Shown: one piece after another, positions 21,374 through 31,600 of the stretch
Layout: every line of letters starts with the position of its first letter
How positions within the stretch are numbered: position 1 is the first letter of the stretch
From: JAEXNA01 sp050486105
Lineage (GTDB): Bacteria > Vulcanimicrobiota > Xenobia > Xenobiales > JADMJV01
Assembly: GCA_050486105.1 (NCBI GenBank)
Contig: JBJHCR010000017.1
Location: 1 to 35,368, forward strand
DNA: 35,368 nucleotides
Reading direction: 5' to 3'
The notes under the pieces: model-generated
What the model was told of the DNA's origin: nothing
What the model saw: only the letters and a program-made list of their open reading frames with translations
The model's database searches: none
Position numbers and translations under genes: made by a program

Positions 21374-23905
21374 GTGCTACATCGATACCTGAAGTTTTGT
21401 TGGAACCACCCTGTTGGGCTCTTGCTCGGGGTTACTCTATTGACCCTCGGAGTCTGCGCCTTAACCTTTCCTGCTCTCGATTTTTCCTCAAACCGTAACG
21501 CTCTCTTTCGAATGACCGAAGAGGAGCGACAACGACAAGATGACTTTCTACGCACCTTCGGGGGTTGGGAGGACATCATGGTGGTCTTCGATGGAGGCAC
21601 CGTTTCGGAGCGGGAAAACGGAGTTCTGAGGCTCGGGAATCATCTCAAGGGTCAAACTCTGGCCAAGGATGTTCGAGCGGTACTGGACCTGTCGGGCCTG
21701 GAGCGTTGGAGTCTCTACTTCCTGAGCCTCGACGAACTTCAAGAGATCGAAGAGGCCTTGGAGGAGCACCATCAGCTCTTGTCCCGACTGTCTCAAGAAG
21801 GTTGGTATGGCTTTCTCGAAGCGGCTTCGGAACTGCAACAGCAGCGGTCTCCCCAGACAGATTCTCCCCATCGAACTCGGATTGCTGAAGTCTGGAGGCA
21901 AGCGGTAGAGGGTCGAGGGCGCGAATCCCTGGGCCAACTTTTCCCAAGGGCTGACATCCCCCCGTATTCCTTCTATGCCGACGGCGACTCCCGACATATC
22001 CTGTTTTTTCGTTCCGACGATCCCTTGGCTGCCGCCGACCTGGTGTATCGATGGGCTCAGGGTTCAGCTTTCTCCGGTCGAGTGGTGGTCACCGGTCAGA
22101 GCCTACTGCAAGCCCAAGAGCGTCGCGAGGCCTTGCGAGACGCCGCCTTCTCCACGGTGCTGGCCCTGATAGTGGTCCAGGCTATCTTGGTTTGGGGTTT
22201 TCGAGAGACCGCTCGCCCTCGGTTGGCATTCTTGAGTTTGTTCTACGGATTGTGTTGGGCCACCGCCTGGGCTGCCTATGCCGTGGGGACCCTGAACATA
22301 ATCACCATCAATTTTCTGGCCATCACCGTGGGTTTGGGAGTGGACTTTTCCATTCACCTCCTGGCTCGCTATTGCGAAGAACGCCGGACCCAAGATCCCG
22401 TTCCGGCTATGGAAAGCACCCTACGTAGCAGTGGGGTTGAGAACCTGGTGGGGGCTCTGGCCACATCGGTGGCCTTTTTTGCCCTCTTTATGACCGAGTT
22501 CGAGGCCGTTCGACAACTTGGGGTGATCACCGGAATTGGGGTCTTGCTCTGCTTTCTTTCGGTGGCGGGGCTGTTGCCACCGCTCTTGTACCTAAGAGAA
22601 AAACGTGCCACTCAGGACAAGTTTCTAGAGTTCACCTCCTCAGAACCACTAGCTCGCCTTGAGTTGACACTGAGAGCTCACCCCTTGACGGCCTTGACCG
22701 TCGCTTTTTTTGTCGTGGTGACTTTAGCGGTGGTAGGGTCCAAAGTCCGGTTCGACTACAACCTGCTGAATCTGCAATCGGATCGCAGTCCGGGCGTGCG
22801 ATTCGAAAAGGAGGGGAGCTTCAGTTCCCTGGCGGCTTTCTATGTGGTCGATATCGAGCAAGCCAGGGCGGTCACCGAAGACTTGGAGAGCCTGGAAAGT
22901 GTGGCCGCAGTGCAGTCGGTGGTGGAGTTGTTCCCTCTGGGCATAGAAGAAAAGATCGACCCGGTAAGGCGGATCGTCGAACAGGTGAAAGGACTTCCTG
23001 AACCGTCCTTTTCGGTGGAGAATCCCGATTGGGAAAAGCTCCGGGAGTCCATAGACGGACTCACTGCTGAGCAGACTCTAGCTTGGGTGGAGACCCTCAA
23101 AACTTTTGGTCCTGGGCCGGTGGAAGACGTCTGGTTGCAGATGCAGGGTCATCTTCACCAGGAACTGACAGATGTACTTTTGCGCTTGAAGGCCCAGGAG
23201 TGCGAAGATTCCTGGGAGCATTGGACGCAACAGCGCCCTGAACTTAAACGGCATTGGGCTCCCGACGGGAGATTGGTTCTCAGGGTGCAGGCTCGAGGAA
23301 GTCTTTGGGAGAGAAGGACCCTGGAGCGTTTTGTGAGCGAACTAGAATCGAGTCGTCCCGGAGGATTGGGGCCACCGTTCCTGATTCGAAACTATCTAGA
23401 GCAATTGCGCCGCTCGTATTTTGACGCGGTGCGGTACGCCTTGGTGGCCATTGTGGTCTTGCTGCTGCTCCATTTTCGTGCTTGGGCGCCTACCATGATC
23501 GCTTTGGTTCCGAAGATCAGCGGGGCCATCGCCATGTTTGCGGTCATGGCCGTGGCCGGGATCGATCTCAATCCGGCCAACTGCATGGCTCTACCTCTCA
23601 CCCTGGGGATCGGGCTGGTCTTTGGAATCCACGCGGTCCATCGTTGCTTAGAAGAGCCGGACAAGCTCTTGGTGAATGGCCCCACGGGCAGGGCCATCTC
23701 TCTATCGGGCTGGACCACGGTGGCCAGTTTCGGAACCCTGATGACCGCCTCTCACCCAGGAATTTTTTCCCTAGGCTTTGTTATGGCCTTTGGGGTAGCC
23801 GCCAATATGCTGGCCACCTATCTCACCGTCCCACCTTTGGTGGAGGTCTTCCGGGACAGCCTCATCAAGGTTGAGTCTCAAAAAGGAGCGGGGGTTCCTG
23901 ATTGA
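21374..23905 (+). CDS. RND superfamily exporter, MMPL/HpnN-like
   Basis: The 843-aa integral membrane protein has the RND two-fold layout: TM1 (residues ~13-33), a large periplasmic loop (~34-255), five further TMs (~258-412), TM7 (~435-457), a second periplasmic loop (~458-680), and five C-terminal TMs (~685-830). TM4 carries the conserved proton-relay-type Asp in GLGVDFSIHLL (~320-330), and TM10 the related GIGLVFGIHAVH without the Asp. It resembles MMPL and hopanoid-associated HpnN transporters that move lipids to the outer membrane. Its position after the carotenoid genes suggests it moves the carotenoid product or another polyprenoid lipid, which is an inference. It starts with GTG and has no clear SD. 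The C-terminus is short and cytoplasmic. Confidence 0.88.
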   Translation: MLHRYLKFCWNHPVGLLLGVTLLTLGVCALTFPALDFSSNRNALFRMTEEERQRQDDFLRTFGGWEDIMVVFDGGTVSERENGVLRLGNHLKGQTLAKDVRAVLDLSGLERWSLYFLSLDELQEIEEALEEHHQLLSRLSQEGWYGFLEAASELQQQRSPQTDSPHRTRIAEVWRQAVEGRGRESLGQLFPRADIPPYSFYADGDSRHILFFRSDDPLAAADLVYRWAQGSAFSGRVVVTGQSLLQAQERREALRDAAFSTVLALIVVQAILVWGFRETARPRLAFLSLFYGLCWATAWAAYAVGTLNIITINFLAITVGLGVDFSIHLLARYCEERRTQDPVPAMESTLRSSGVENLVGALATSVAFFALFMTEFEAVRQLGVITGIGVLLCFLSVAGLLPPLLYLREKRATQDKFLEFTSSEPLARLELTLRAHPLTALTVAFFVVVTLAVVGSKVRFDYNLLNLQSDRSPGVRFEKEGSFSSLAAFYVVDIEQARAVTEDLESLESVAAVQSVVELFPLGIEEKIDPVRRIVEQVKGLPEPSFSVENPDWEKLRESIDGLTAEQTLAWVETLKTFGPGPVEDVWLQMQGHLHQELTDVLLRLKAQECEDSWEHWTQQRPELKRHWAPDGRLVLRVQARGSLWERRTLERFVSELESSRPGGLGPPFLIRNYLEQLRRSYFDAVRYALVAIVVLLLLHFRAWAPTMIALVPKISGAIAMFAVMAVAGIDLNPANCMALPLTLGIGLVFGIHAVHRCLEEPDKLLVNGPTGRAISLSGWTTVASFGTLMTASHPGIFSLGFVMAFGVAANMLATYLTVPPLVEVFRDSLIKVESQKGAGVPD

Positions 23906-23922
23906 AGGGTCCTTAGTGGAAT

Positions 23923-23937
23923 AGGACTTGGTCCTTT
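23923..23937. terminator. Short hairpin after the RND gene
   Basis: AGGAC-TTG-GTCCT (23923-23935) followed by TT lies 18 nt after the RND stop and before the convergent response-regulator gene. The stem is only 5 bp, so terminator function is weakly supported. Confidence 0.3.
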
Positions 23938-24034
23938 GGTGTTTCCGCGGTTCAAGGGGATGATCTTGGGTTCTGGAAAATCCTCTTGTGGCAACTCAAC
24001 CTAAACTTGGCAAAATCCCTGAACCAAGGGTTTT

Positions 24035-25589
24035 CTAGCCTTTTAGGCTTTCTTGATAGCTCTGTCGCAGACCTGGGCCTGGCTTCAGCTGCAATTCTTC
24101 CTGCAACACCTGAACACAATCGTGGTAGGTGGTTTCGACTTCACCGCGACGTTGCTGCGCAGACAAAGCGCGCAACAGGGTGGACCAGGCAGGCTCGGAC
24201 GTCGGTTCCATTCTAAGGGCCCGGCGACAGAGCTGTTCGCTGAGGGTAGGTTCGGTTGTCAAGGAGAGTGCAGCTAGCTTCTCGGCTGAATCGACCGCCT
24301 TCATCCTGAGATCGTCTCGAATCCTCCGGCACCAGTCATCCTGGCAGTCGTCGAGATACGGACCGGCATAAAGGTCCAAGACTTGCTGGAGGTAGACTTT
24401 AGCCTCGTCGGGGTTACCCTGATACAGATGGTGCGTGCCCTCCTGATAGGCTTCGACGAGTCGAGCCGAATCAAGCCAGTAGTCGCAGTCTCGGGCCACA
24501 CCGTAGCTGCCATCGTAGCGCACGATCAAGTCACTATTCCCTAAAGCTTTCCTGGCACGGTGAATGGAGCTGACCAGCGCTCGGTGGGCTTTCTGCGGCG
24601 GACTGCCGGGCCAAAACTGAGTGGCTATACGATCTTCCGGAACACTTTGCCCTCCCCGCTCAAGCAGATAGACAAAGACCAACCGCGCATTGAGCGACTG
24701 CCAAGACCTTCGATCCACTTCTCTTCCATCGACCGCCACCTTGAATTTCCCCAAGGTGTGCACTACCAGGGAAAACGGCCGCCCGCGGTTCGTTTCCGCA
24801 AGGCTTTGAGGGTCAGCGCCCGTTTGATTTTGGAGCTGGTCAACCTCATCTGGCAGGTCCTCGGCGGGTTCGCTGCCAACGGCCTTGGACAGGGCAGCCC
24901 GGAGGATGTCCGCCAATTCGTCTTGGCCCAGATCGCCCCCCGCTCGACGGATCAACAGAGCCAACTCATCAGTGAATTCGGAAGCCTCGCTCGGTTCGGA
25001 TTCGTCCTCCGGTCGGGAGCCTTCTCCCAAGGGATAAAGCCAGGAAGCCAAGCGCAGCAAGTCTAGCTTATCGGCCGGGAGTTCCTGTGAAGTGCCAACT
25101 CGAAGGCACTCTTCTTCCACCCTCTGGCAGCGTGCCGCCAGAGCGGGAATGTGCTCCTTGGCAGAGGCCAAGAAATTCCACAAGCCCGGGGAAGCCCTCT
25201 CAGACGTTCGTTTTCGGCGTCTCGCCAAGGCACGAAGCTTTCCTAAGAAAAGGGGAATGTCGAAGGGCTTGAAGNNNNNNNNNNGGCTTGAAGAGGTAAT
25301 CATCCACTCCCAATCGGAGCGCCTCGATAGGTGCTTCTTCGCTAGCATACCCAGTCATCACCACAAAGTGGGCGTCAGCTATGGAGCCGCACAACTGTCG
25401 GATGGTTTCGATTCCGTCGATCCCCGGCATCCTTACATCGCACAGCACCAAGTCGTAGTAGTGGAGCCTAGCCTTCTCAAGGGCTTCGTTGCCTGAGGCA
25501 GCCTCGGTAACCGAATACCCTTCCGACTGCAAGAGCAGCTGCAAGCTTTGCCGGAGAGTCTCGTCATCATCAACCAAAAGGATATCCAT
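24035..25589 (-). CDS. Response regulator with winged-helix and BTAD output domains (gap artefact inside)
   Basis: The REC domain occupies residues 1-~120: acidic pair D7/D8, phosphoacceptor D51 in VLCDVRMPG, T79 in VVMTGYAS and K101 in DDYLFKPF. A helical linker follows, then a winged-helix OmpR/SARP-like domain (coded around 24530-24770, starting HTLGKFKV) and a bacterial transcriptional activation domain of TPR-like helices (around 24050-24500). The raw sequence breaks the frame at ten Ns. The 9-mer GGCTTGAAG on both sides shows the contigs overlap; removing 19 nt restores DDYLFKPFDIPLF and yields one 511-aa protein. It is divergent from, and presumably phosphorylated by, the histidine kinase starting 75 nt away. 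Confidence 0.88.
25266..25293. other. Assembly gap flanked by an identical 9-mer
   Basis: Ten Ns (25275-25284) are flanked by GGCTTGAAG at 25266-25274 and again at 25285-25293. The repeat reads as overlapping contig ends rather than missing sequence, because collapsing it restores an intact REC-domain motif. Confidence 0.9.
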
Positions 25590-25664
25590 AGAATCCTATT
25601 CCAAGTGCGATCACGTCTCACCTTGAACATGAGGATCGAGGGTCATGAGTGAGAATAGACGAGC

Positions 25665-27026
25665 ATGAGATCTGACACCTCTTCTAATCTGGGCAACGAG
25701 GAACTGAAATTTGGTCTGGCTGTGGCAACCTTTGGAGTTGTAGCCTTCTCGTGTTCCAACTTTCTTGCAGTAAGCCGATTCGAATGGGGTGAGTTGGCCG
25801 TCCTGGGGCTTCTGTGCCTCTATGGGGAGTGGCGTGCGGTGAAACTCCCGGGCTATGGCATCATCAATCCGGGCGAAGCCTTCTATCTCGCTGCAGCTTG
25901 CCTTTACGGTCCTGTACCGGGAGCTCTCTTGGCTGCTGTATCGGGCCTAGCCGGGGACGTACGCAAACAGAAAAGACCGGCACTCGCGCTCTTCAACCTG
26001 GGTTGGGCCCTCACCACTTTCAGTCTAGCGGGGGCTGTATATCCCTGGCTGGGGCTTGCCGGCGCCGCTCTAACCTATGCAGCTCTGGCCGCATCCTTGC
26101 AAGCCTTGGGAGAGCGCACTTTCTCCTCCCTCCCCTTAACGGTGACCTTGACCCATCAGTACCGAGAAATGATATTGCTTGGCCCGGCCACCTTCCTGTT
26201 TGCCTATCTTACTATGCATTTGTTCAGCCTTAAGTCTCCTGTGGTGCTGCTTCTCGTCTTGCCGGTGGAACTCGTCGTGACCTACATTAGAACACGAGAG
26301 CTAAGCAAGGAGTTAGAGGCTGCTCTGACTGAGCTCAGGCAAACTCAAAGCGAGTTGGTGGCAGCCGGCAGAAGGGCCGCGCTGGGGGTAATGGCTGCGG
26401 GGGTAGCTCATGAACTCAACAACCCACTGGCTGCCGCGGTCACAAATGTGCACATGCTCAAAGTGATGAACTCTGATGTGTCGCTTGACCGTTGCCTGGC
26501 TCTCCTGGAGAAGGCCGTCGAACGGTGCCAAACGATTACCGGCAGGATGTTGAAATACTCGCGTCAATCTCCCGAAAGGAACGTGGCCTGTGATCCGGTA
26601 GAATTGGTGAATGATGCCCTCCTGTTCTGCGGTCGCGAATTCGGACCTCAAGGAGTCGTCTTTCGGGCCCGCCTGGAGGGGGTTCCCAAGGTGCTGGGAG
26701 ACCCCACCGAGTTGGTCCAAATTCTCAGCAACTTACTCTCCAATGCCCACGATTCGGGGGGCAGCACCGTCGAAGTGATGGTCCAAGCCGGAGACAACAG
26801 CGTACAGCTTCTGATATGCGACGACGGAGTCGGCATAGAAGAACAAGTTCAGCAGAAGATCTTCGATCCGTTCTTCACCACTAAGGCCGTTGGCTCGGGT
26901 ACCGGTCTTGGTCTCTCAATTGCGCAAACCCTGGCTCGGGGCTCCGGAGGAGACCTGCTGCTGAAGGAAGCCAGGCCAGGTCGAACGGTATTTGAGCTTA
27001 GACTTCGTAGGGATTCTGCCGTTTAG
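25665..27026 (+). CDS. Membrane sensor histidine kinase
   Basis: The 453-aa protein has an N-terminal membrane module of about six or seven hydrophobic helices (residues ~15-205) with very short loops, resembling MASE-type integral sensors rather than a periplasmic sensor. A short coiled linker leads to the phosphoacceptor H249 in GVAHELNNPLAA, then the N-box NLLSNAHDSGG, G1 DDGVGI, F-box FDPFFTTK and G2 GTGLGLSIAQ. All kinase motifs are intact. It is transcribed divergently from the REC-BTAD regulator with 75 nt between starts, forming a two-component system whose signal is probably membrane-located. A 7-codon ORF (25644-25667) overlaps its start codon as ATGA and could couple translation. 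Confidence 0.93.
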   Translation: MRSDTSSNLGNEELKFGLAVATFGVVAFSCSNFLAVSRFEWGELAVLGLLCLYGEWRAVKLPGYGIINPGEAFYLAAACLYGPVPGALLAAVSGLAGDVRKQKRPALALFNLGWALTTFSLAGAVYPWLGLAGAALTYAALAASLQALGERTFSSLPLTVTLTHQYREMILLGPATFLFAYLTMHLFSLKSPVVLLLVLPVELVVTYIRTRELSKELEAALTELRQTQSELVAAGRRAALGVMAAGVAHELNNPLAAAVTNVHMLKVMNSDVSLDRCLALLEKAVERCQTITGRMLKYSRQSPERNVACDPVELVNDALLFCGREFGPQGVVFRARLEGVPKVLGDPTELVQILSNLLSNAHDSGGSTVEVMVQAGDNSVQLLICDDGVGIEEQVQQKIFDPFFTTKAVGSGTGLGLSIAQTLARGSGGDLLLKEARPGRTVFELRLRRDSAV

Positions 27027-27122
27027 CTTTGGGAGAGCACTTGAGGGCTCAAATCGTCTCGATCTGCGGGAAGGCTCGGCTCCGTTGCGGCATCTACAGG
27101 CCCTCTAGTTCCTTCTCTTGGT

Positions 27123-27158
27123 TGAGTCACCGTAGCGGGCGCCCCTTTTCGTGACTCA
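27123..27158. repeat. Inverted repeat in the spacer after the histidine kinase
   Basis: TGAGTCAC (27123-27130) and GTGACTCA (27151-27158) are perfect inverted copies separated by 20 nt that contain a GC-rich GCGGGCGCCCC core. This could be an operator for a dimeric regulator or a hairpin ending the kinase transcript; no long T-run follows. Confidence 0.45.
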
Positions 27159-27219
27159 GAGTTTAAGACTCATTTAGAGCCAAAGTTTAGAATGAAAATA
27201 ACTTAACGAGGGTGACAAA

Positions 27220-28563
27220 ATGATGATTTCTAAACAACGACTTATGGACTGCAGCGGATACGGCAACCAATCGGCTCTACGCCAAACTAAGGGTGAGACC
27301 TACAACTCTTCTCCTGCCGCCCCAGTGAGCACTCTTTCCCAAGATCGACTTAAAGAGTTAGCAGATCGCTTTGATAGAGTAAAGGACGAAGCTTCAACTC
27401 AAGCGCTCCTCTTGCGTGCAATGGCCCAGCGCTCAGCCACTCCTGCGGTCTCCGAGTCCCTGTTGCAACAGGCCCTGGATTCGGCCCAAGAAGTATCTCT
27501 GGACCTAGTTCCCTTAGCCAAACTTGCTGTGAGCGCTTCAGAGATCGGATGGGATCCCGATGAAGTACAAAAGTTGCGCGCCGCTGCTCACGACAAGCTG
27601 CAGGCTGATGGAGCGCTCGATGGCAATCCCCTGGCTTCTGCGGTGAAACGTCACGGCACCCGAGATGAGCAAGTGACCTTTTTGCTGCAAGTGGCAAACG
27701 AGGACGCTTCGATTAGCGAAAAGGCCCTTGCCGTGGCCCGGGGTAGTCGTCGGAAGTTGGACTATGTCAAACCTGTGTACGACGTTCATCCCTTGCACTA
27801 TGGACTGGCGAAGGGTGTTGTCCAGGCCGATCCAGCCTACAAAGCCGAGGCGGAGCTGCTAAAAGCCACCGACAACCCATGGTACGCTCCCTGGCGAAGT
27901 CGAGCCCTCTATCCCTTGGCTTTGATTAGGACTCCCCCCGCAGCCTCGATTGGTGAATTGGCTGAGAAAGCGGCAAACTTGTGCAAAAACCAACGCAGCT
28001 TCAGAAACGCCCTAGACTTCTTGGGGTCTCAAGACTTGAACCCCACAGATCGCAAGATTGTCGAACTCCTCGAGCAAACACCAAAGTCGAATGAAGACTG
28101 TGGCTACGCTCCACACGTGGCGGGACTCAGACATATTGGGGAGCACGAGGAGTTCACGGACCGCACCGTCCTCTCAGTGCTGAGTTCGATCCAGAATCAC
28201 CAAAACGGACATTTCCGTTCCCATAAAATATCCGGTTTTGCAGCCAAGAATGTAGAGAGCCCCCAACTGAAGGCTGCTCTAGAAGCCTTTCCCATGATGA
28301 CCAACTACCCGTCCCGAATGTGGGAATCCAACGCCTGGCAATCCCTCATCGAATCACCTTCTGATCAGGATCCCGTTCTCTCCTTGGCGAAAGCGGCTTC
28401 ACCGGGGGCTGTGGCCGCAGTGGAAAGTGCGATGAACGGGGAATCCCCCGAAGCCCCAGGCGAATACATTGATTATATGGCTTTTCGCCTCTTGGCAAAC
28501 GATGCCGCAGACCCCTCGATCAGAGCTGCAGCCATGAAGTTCGCTAAGGAAGAAAACTTTTAA
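27220..28563 (+). CDS. Hypothetical helical 447-aa protein
   Basis: I do not recognise the family. The protein is soluble and almost wholly alpha-helical with Ala/Leu/Glu-rich helix pairs, consistent with a HEAT- or ARM-like solenoid, although no repeat consensus is plain. The first ~45 residues are polar and Ser/Thr/Gln-rich. There is no signal peptide. GAGGGTG (27208-27214) lies 5 nt before the first ATG; a second ATG follows immediately. It is convergent to the 1649-aa pseudo-peptidase/kinase protein with 92 nt between stops, and both begin with a short polar leader, but no direct link is shown. Confidence 0.7.
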   Translation: MMISKQRLMDCSGYGNQSALRQTKGETYNSSPAAPVSTLSQDRLKELADRFDRVKDEASTQALLLRAMAQRSATPAVSESLLQQALDSAQEVSLDLVPLAKLAVSASEIGWDPDEVQKLRAAAHDKLQADGALDGNPLASAVKRHGTRDEQVTFLLQVANEDASISEKALAVARGSRRKLDYVKPVYDVHPLHYGLAKGVVQADPAYKAEAELLKATDNPWYAPWRSRALYPLALIRTPPAASIGELAEKAANLCKNQRSFRNALDFLGSQDLNPTDRKIVELLEQTPKSNEDCGYAPHVAGLRHIGEHEEFTDRTVLSVLSSIQNHQNGHFRSHKISGFAAKNVESPQLKAALEAFPMMTNYPSRMWESNAWQSLIESPSDQDPVLSLAKAASPGAVAAVESAMNGESPEAPGEYIDYMAFRLLANDAADPSIRAAAMKFAKEENF

Positions 28564-28655
28564 GTCGCAACCAACTTTAAGGTCCTCGAGATTCTGAATA
28601 GCCCCGTCTCCGTGCAAGAAATTAACGAAACGGCCCCCAAGAGCGTGCTGCCGGG

Positions 28656-31600
28656 CTACCCTCTTCCGGCCTCGTCGGGGTCGTAATCGGGGTCGAGATC
28701 GTCGAGATAGAAGGCGTAGCTCGAGGGTTTGCGCCAGAGTTCGGTGACGGAACTCGAGGTTTCGACCTTGGGCTTCTCTGCTGTTTGGGCTTCCGTTGGG
28801 GTTGGGACAAAGCTTTTGAACAGGGGGTTGCTTGCGGCGCTCACCTGATCGACCGGTTCGGGTTCGACCTCCTTGCGGCACCACGAAGTCACCAGGCCGG
28901 CGATCCCTGAGGCCAAGCTGCTGCCCCATTGGGCCACCTTCTCCGAGGCGGCGTGCACCGTATTGAAGACTCCCAGTCCGAGTCCTAAGCGATGGTTGAC
29001 CACCATGCCCACCATCTGCCCTTTGATGGACTGATCGAGTTTGTCCCCAAGGACCAGCATACGGTTCAGGGCCAGCACCCAGTGCACGGTGGATAAGGGA
29101 ACGTGCCCGCCTTTCTCGGAAATCATGGAGAGCATCCGGATGAAGGTGTCCATCTTTTTGGGGGTCTTCCACAGGCTGCGGACCTCTTCTTTGGTGAAGC
29201 CCTCGCCCTTGGGAACTCCGGGGAGAAACTTTTTATTGAGCCGCTTGGCGGCCCCTTTGGCGGTGCTGAGCTTACCTAAGACCAGCAGCAGGTCGAGGCC
29301 CAATTGCCGTTCTTTGTTGGAGATGGGAACAGCCTGCCCGAAATCCAGCACGGTGGCGGTTTTGTTGGCCTCGTCGATCAGCACTTGGCCGTCGTGGATG
29401 TCGGGATTTGCAAAGTTCGGACGGGGTCTTAAGTTCCCGGTGGAGTCTCGGCCTCTCAATAAGCCGACTTCGGCTTTGGCCATATGGCGCATGGCTTGCT
29501 GGTACAACTCCGGTTTCTCGTTCAGAATTCGGCGGGCTGTCTTCCCTTGGGCCTCTTCCATAAAAAGGCCCAGGTTCTTGACCTCATAGGCGTCAATGCT
29601 GCGCACCGTCCAACCATCAGGAAAGGTGTGTTTGTAGAGTTCAAAGGCTTGCTTTTGCACGGCTTTGGCGTTCTCTTTATCGAACTCCAACTCCACGGAC
29701 TCGGCGATGATCCCGGTGAGCCCTTTGATGAAGCCGAAGTTTTGCTTGCCCTCGTCGGTGGCCAGCAAGGCGTCTATGAAGCGATGGAATCGTCCGAAGT
29801 CGTACTCGGTTTGTTCCACGATGTCTTGGCGACCAAGAGAGACAACTTCCCGTTTGCCGGTGGTCGTATTTTTGTAGCGGATGGCCACATTCACCGAGCC
29901 GCTCCCTAAGACTCGATCGATTTCCAGGTCGTCCGGCCATTCGTCGCCAAAGCGGTTTTGGATGAGACGAAGGGTCTCAAAATAAGTGAGGGGATTGGCC
30001 GCGTCCTGGGAGTCTTCGAAGGCTTCTCGGTATTTTTCGAACTGGCTGGTGAAGGCCAGATACTGCTTCATTTTGACCCCCGGAGCCCCGTAGGAGTCGA
30101 AGACTCTGCTCAGGATGTCGGCCTCGGTCAGGGCCGCTTCTCCTTCGCCTTTGGGCTTTTGCCCTAGAACCACGGCGACGGCTAGGCTGTCGGCGTCTCC
30201 CTGAGAGGTGAGAACAGCTTGAGAGATAGGGCGAGCCAGTTTCAAAGCTTGAGGCGGCACCCCCGCCAGGAAGTGTTCCAACACCGCTTCTCTGCCGCCC
30301 TCGGCCTGCAGCAGACCGTTGGGACCGGCCAGGAAGCTGTTGGCCACGATCACTCGAAGGGCGATATCAGATTCAGAGAGTTGCTGTCGGGCGTTGCGCA
30401 GGGTTTGGGCCACCGGGCCCAAGTTCTGATTTTCGCTGGCCTTTTCTAAGAACTCCGGCATGGCTTCTTGGCGCCCCATAAGGTATTCCAAAGCAGACAG
30501 TTGGACTTTGGGGGGGTGGTTCCGAGTCATGGCGATGAGACCGGAAAGCCCCGCCAACTGGGGTCGGAACTGCTGCAGTTGCTCCACCGGGTTCTTCTCC
30601 GACGGAGGAAACACCTGATCCAGGTTGCCCGGCTGCAATTTGGCCTTTTCAGTGATGGTGTCTCTCAGCAACAGGTAGGTGAGGCCGTGTTTGTCTTGGA
30701 GGTTATAGGTTTCGTCGAGTTCCTGCACCGAGCGGCCGAGTTCGGCCACCGGCTCTCCGGGCTTGGGCAGTTGGCCCACCAAAGAGAGGAGCAAACCGGA
30801 GGCTTGCTCAGGTTTCAGGGTGCTCAAGACCTGGTCCCGACCCAGCCAGTCTCGCAACTCTTTGGGTTCAAGCTTTTCTAGGCGGGAATGCAAGGCATCG
30901 GCCAGTCGCCCTCGGGTGTCGGCCCGGGACTCGATGGCGGCAGGGCTCAGGCTGATGGTGGCCCGCGCGGTGTCGTAGAATTCGTCGATGCTGGCAAAGT
31001 CTTTTTCGGTAGCCAGAAAGCCATCTAAGAGAAATGACCCGGCGTCGGTTCCCACCAACTCCAAGCCCGGATCTCCAGCCAGTTTGCGCACCGTCTTGGA
31101 GCGCTCTACGACCTCTTCGGTGTTGCGCAAGATTTGCAGGAACTCCGAACCGGTCAGCTTCTGGGCCACCTGTTGGCTGGCCTGGAGATCGTGCCCCAAT
31201 ATGGCGAGCTTGGAGAGGACCAGGCGACTTTCGGCCGGGGCTAGGAACTGGGTGACACCCTGCATGGATTCCACCCGGGCATCGTAGGCCTCTCGGGCTT
31301 TGCGGTATTCGGCTGGGTCGGAATAGTTTTCGCGTTTCGGCTTAAACTCCCCAGCAGAAACCCGCTTTTCCAGGGCCTGGAGACTCGGGGTTTCGGCATC
31401 GGGCAAGGCCGAGTCGGCCAGCCCGTAGCCAGCGATCAGGGTCTGGCGGAGAAAATCAGCGTGCTGAGAAATGTCCTGGCTCGTCAAGGCTTGGACTAGC
31501 TCTGAGCGGTCGCTCTTGGCTAAGGTGGAGGCCAATTCCGAGGTCCACTCTCGGCGCTCGCCCAAGGTCGGCATACGAAGCTCGTGGGGCCAAGTTCGGG

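Noticed and set aside
21243..21392. 49-codon plus-strand frame ending just inside the RND gene
   Set aside because: No SD and no recognisable content; could couple translation of the RND gene but there is nothing to support it.
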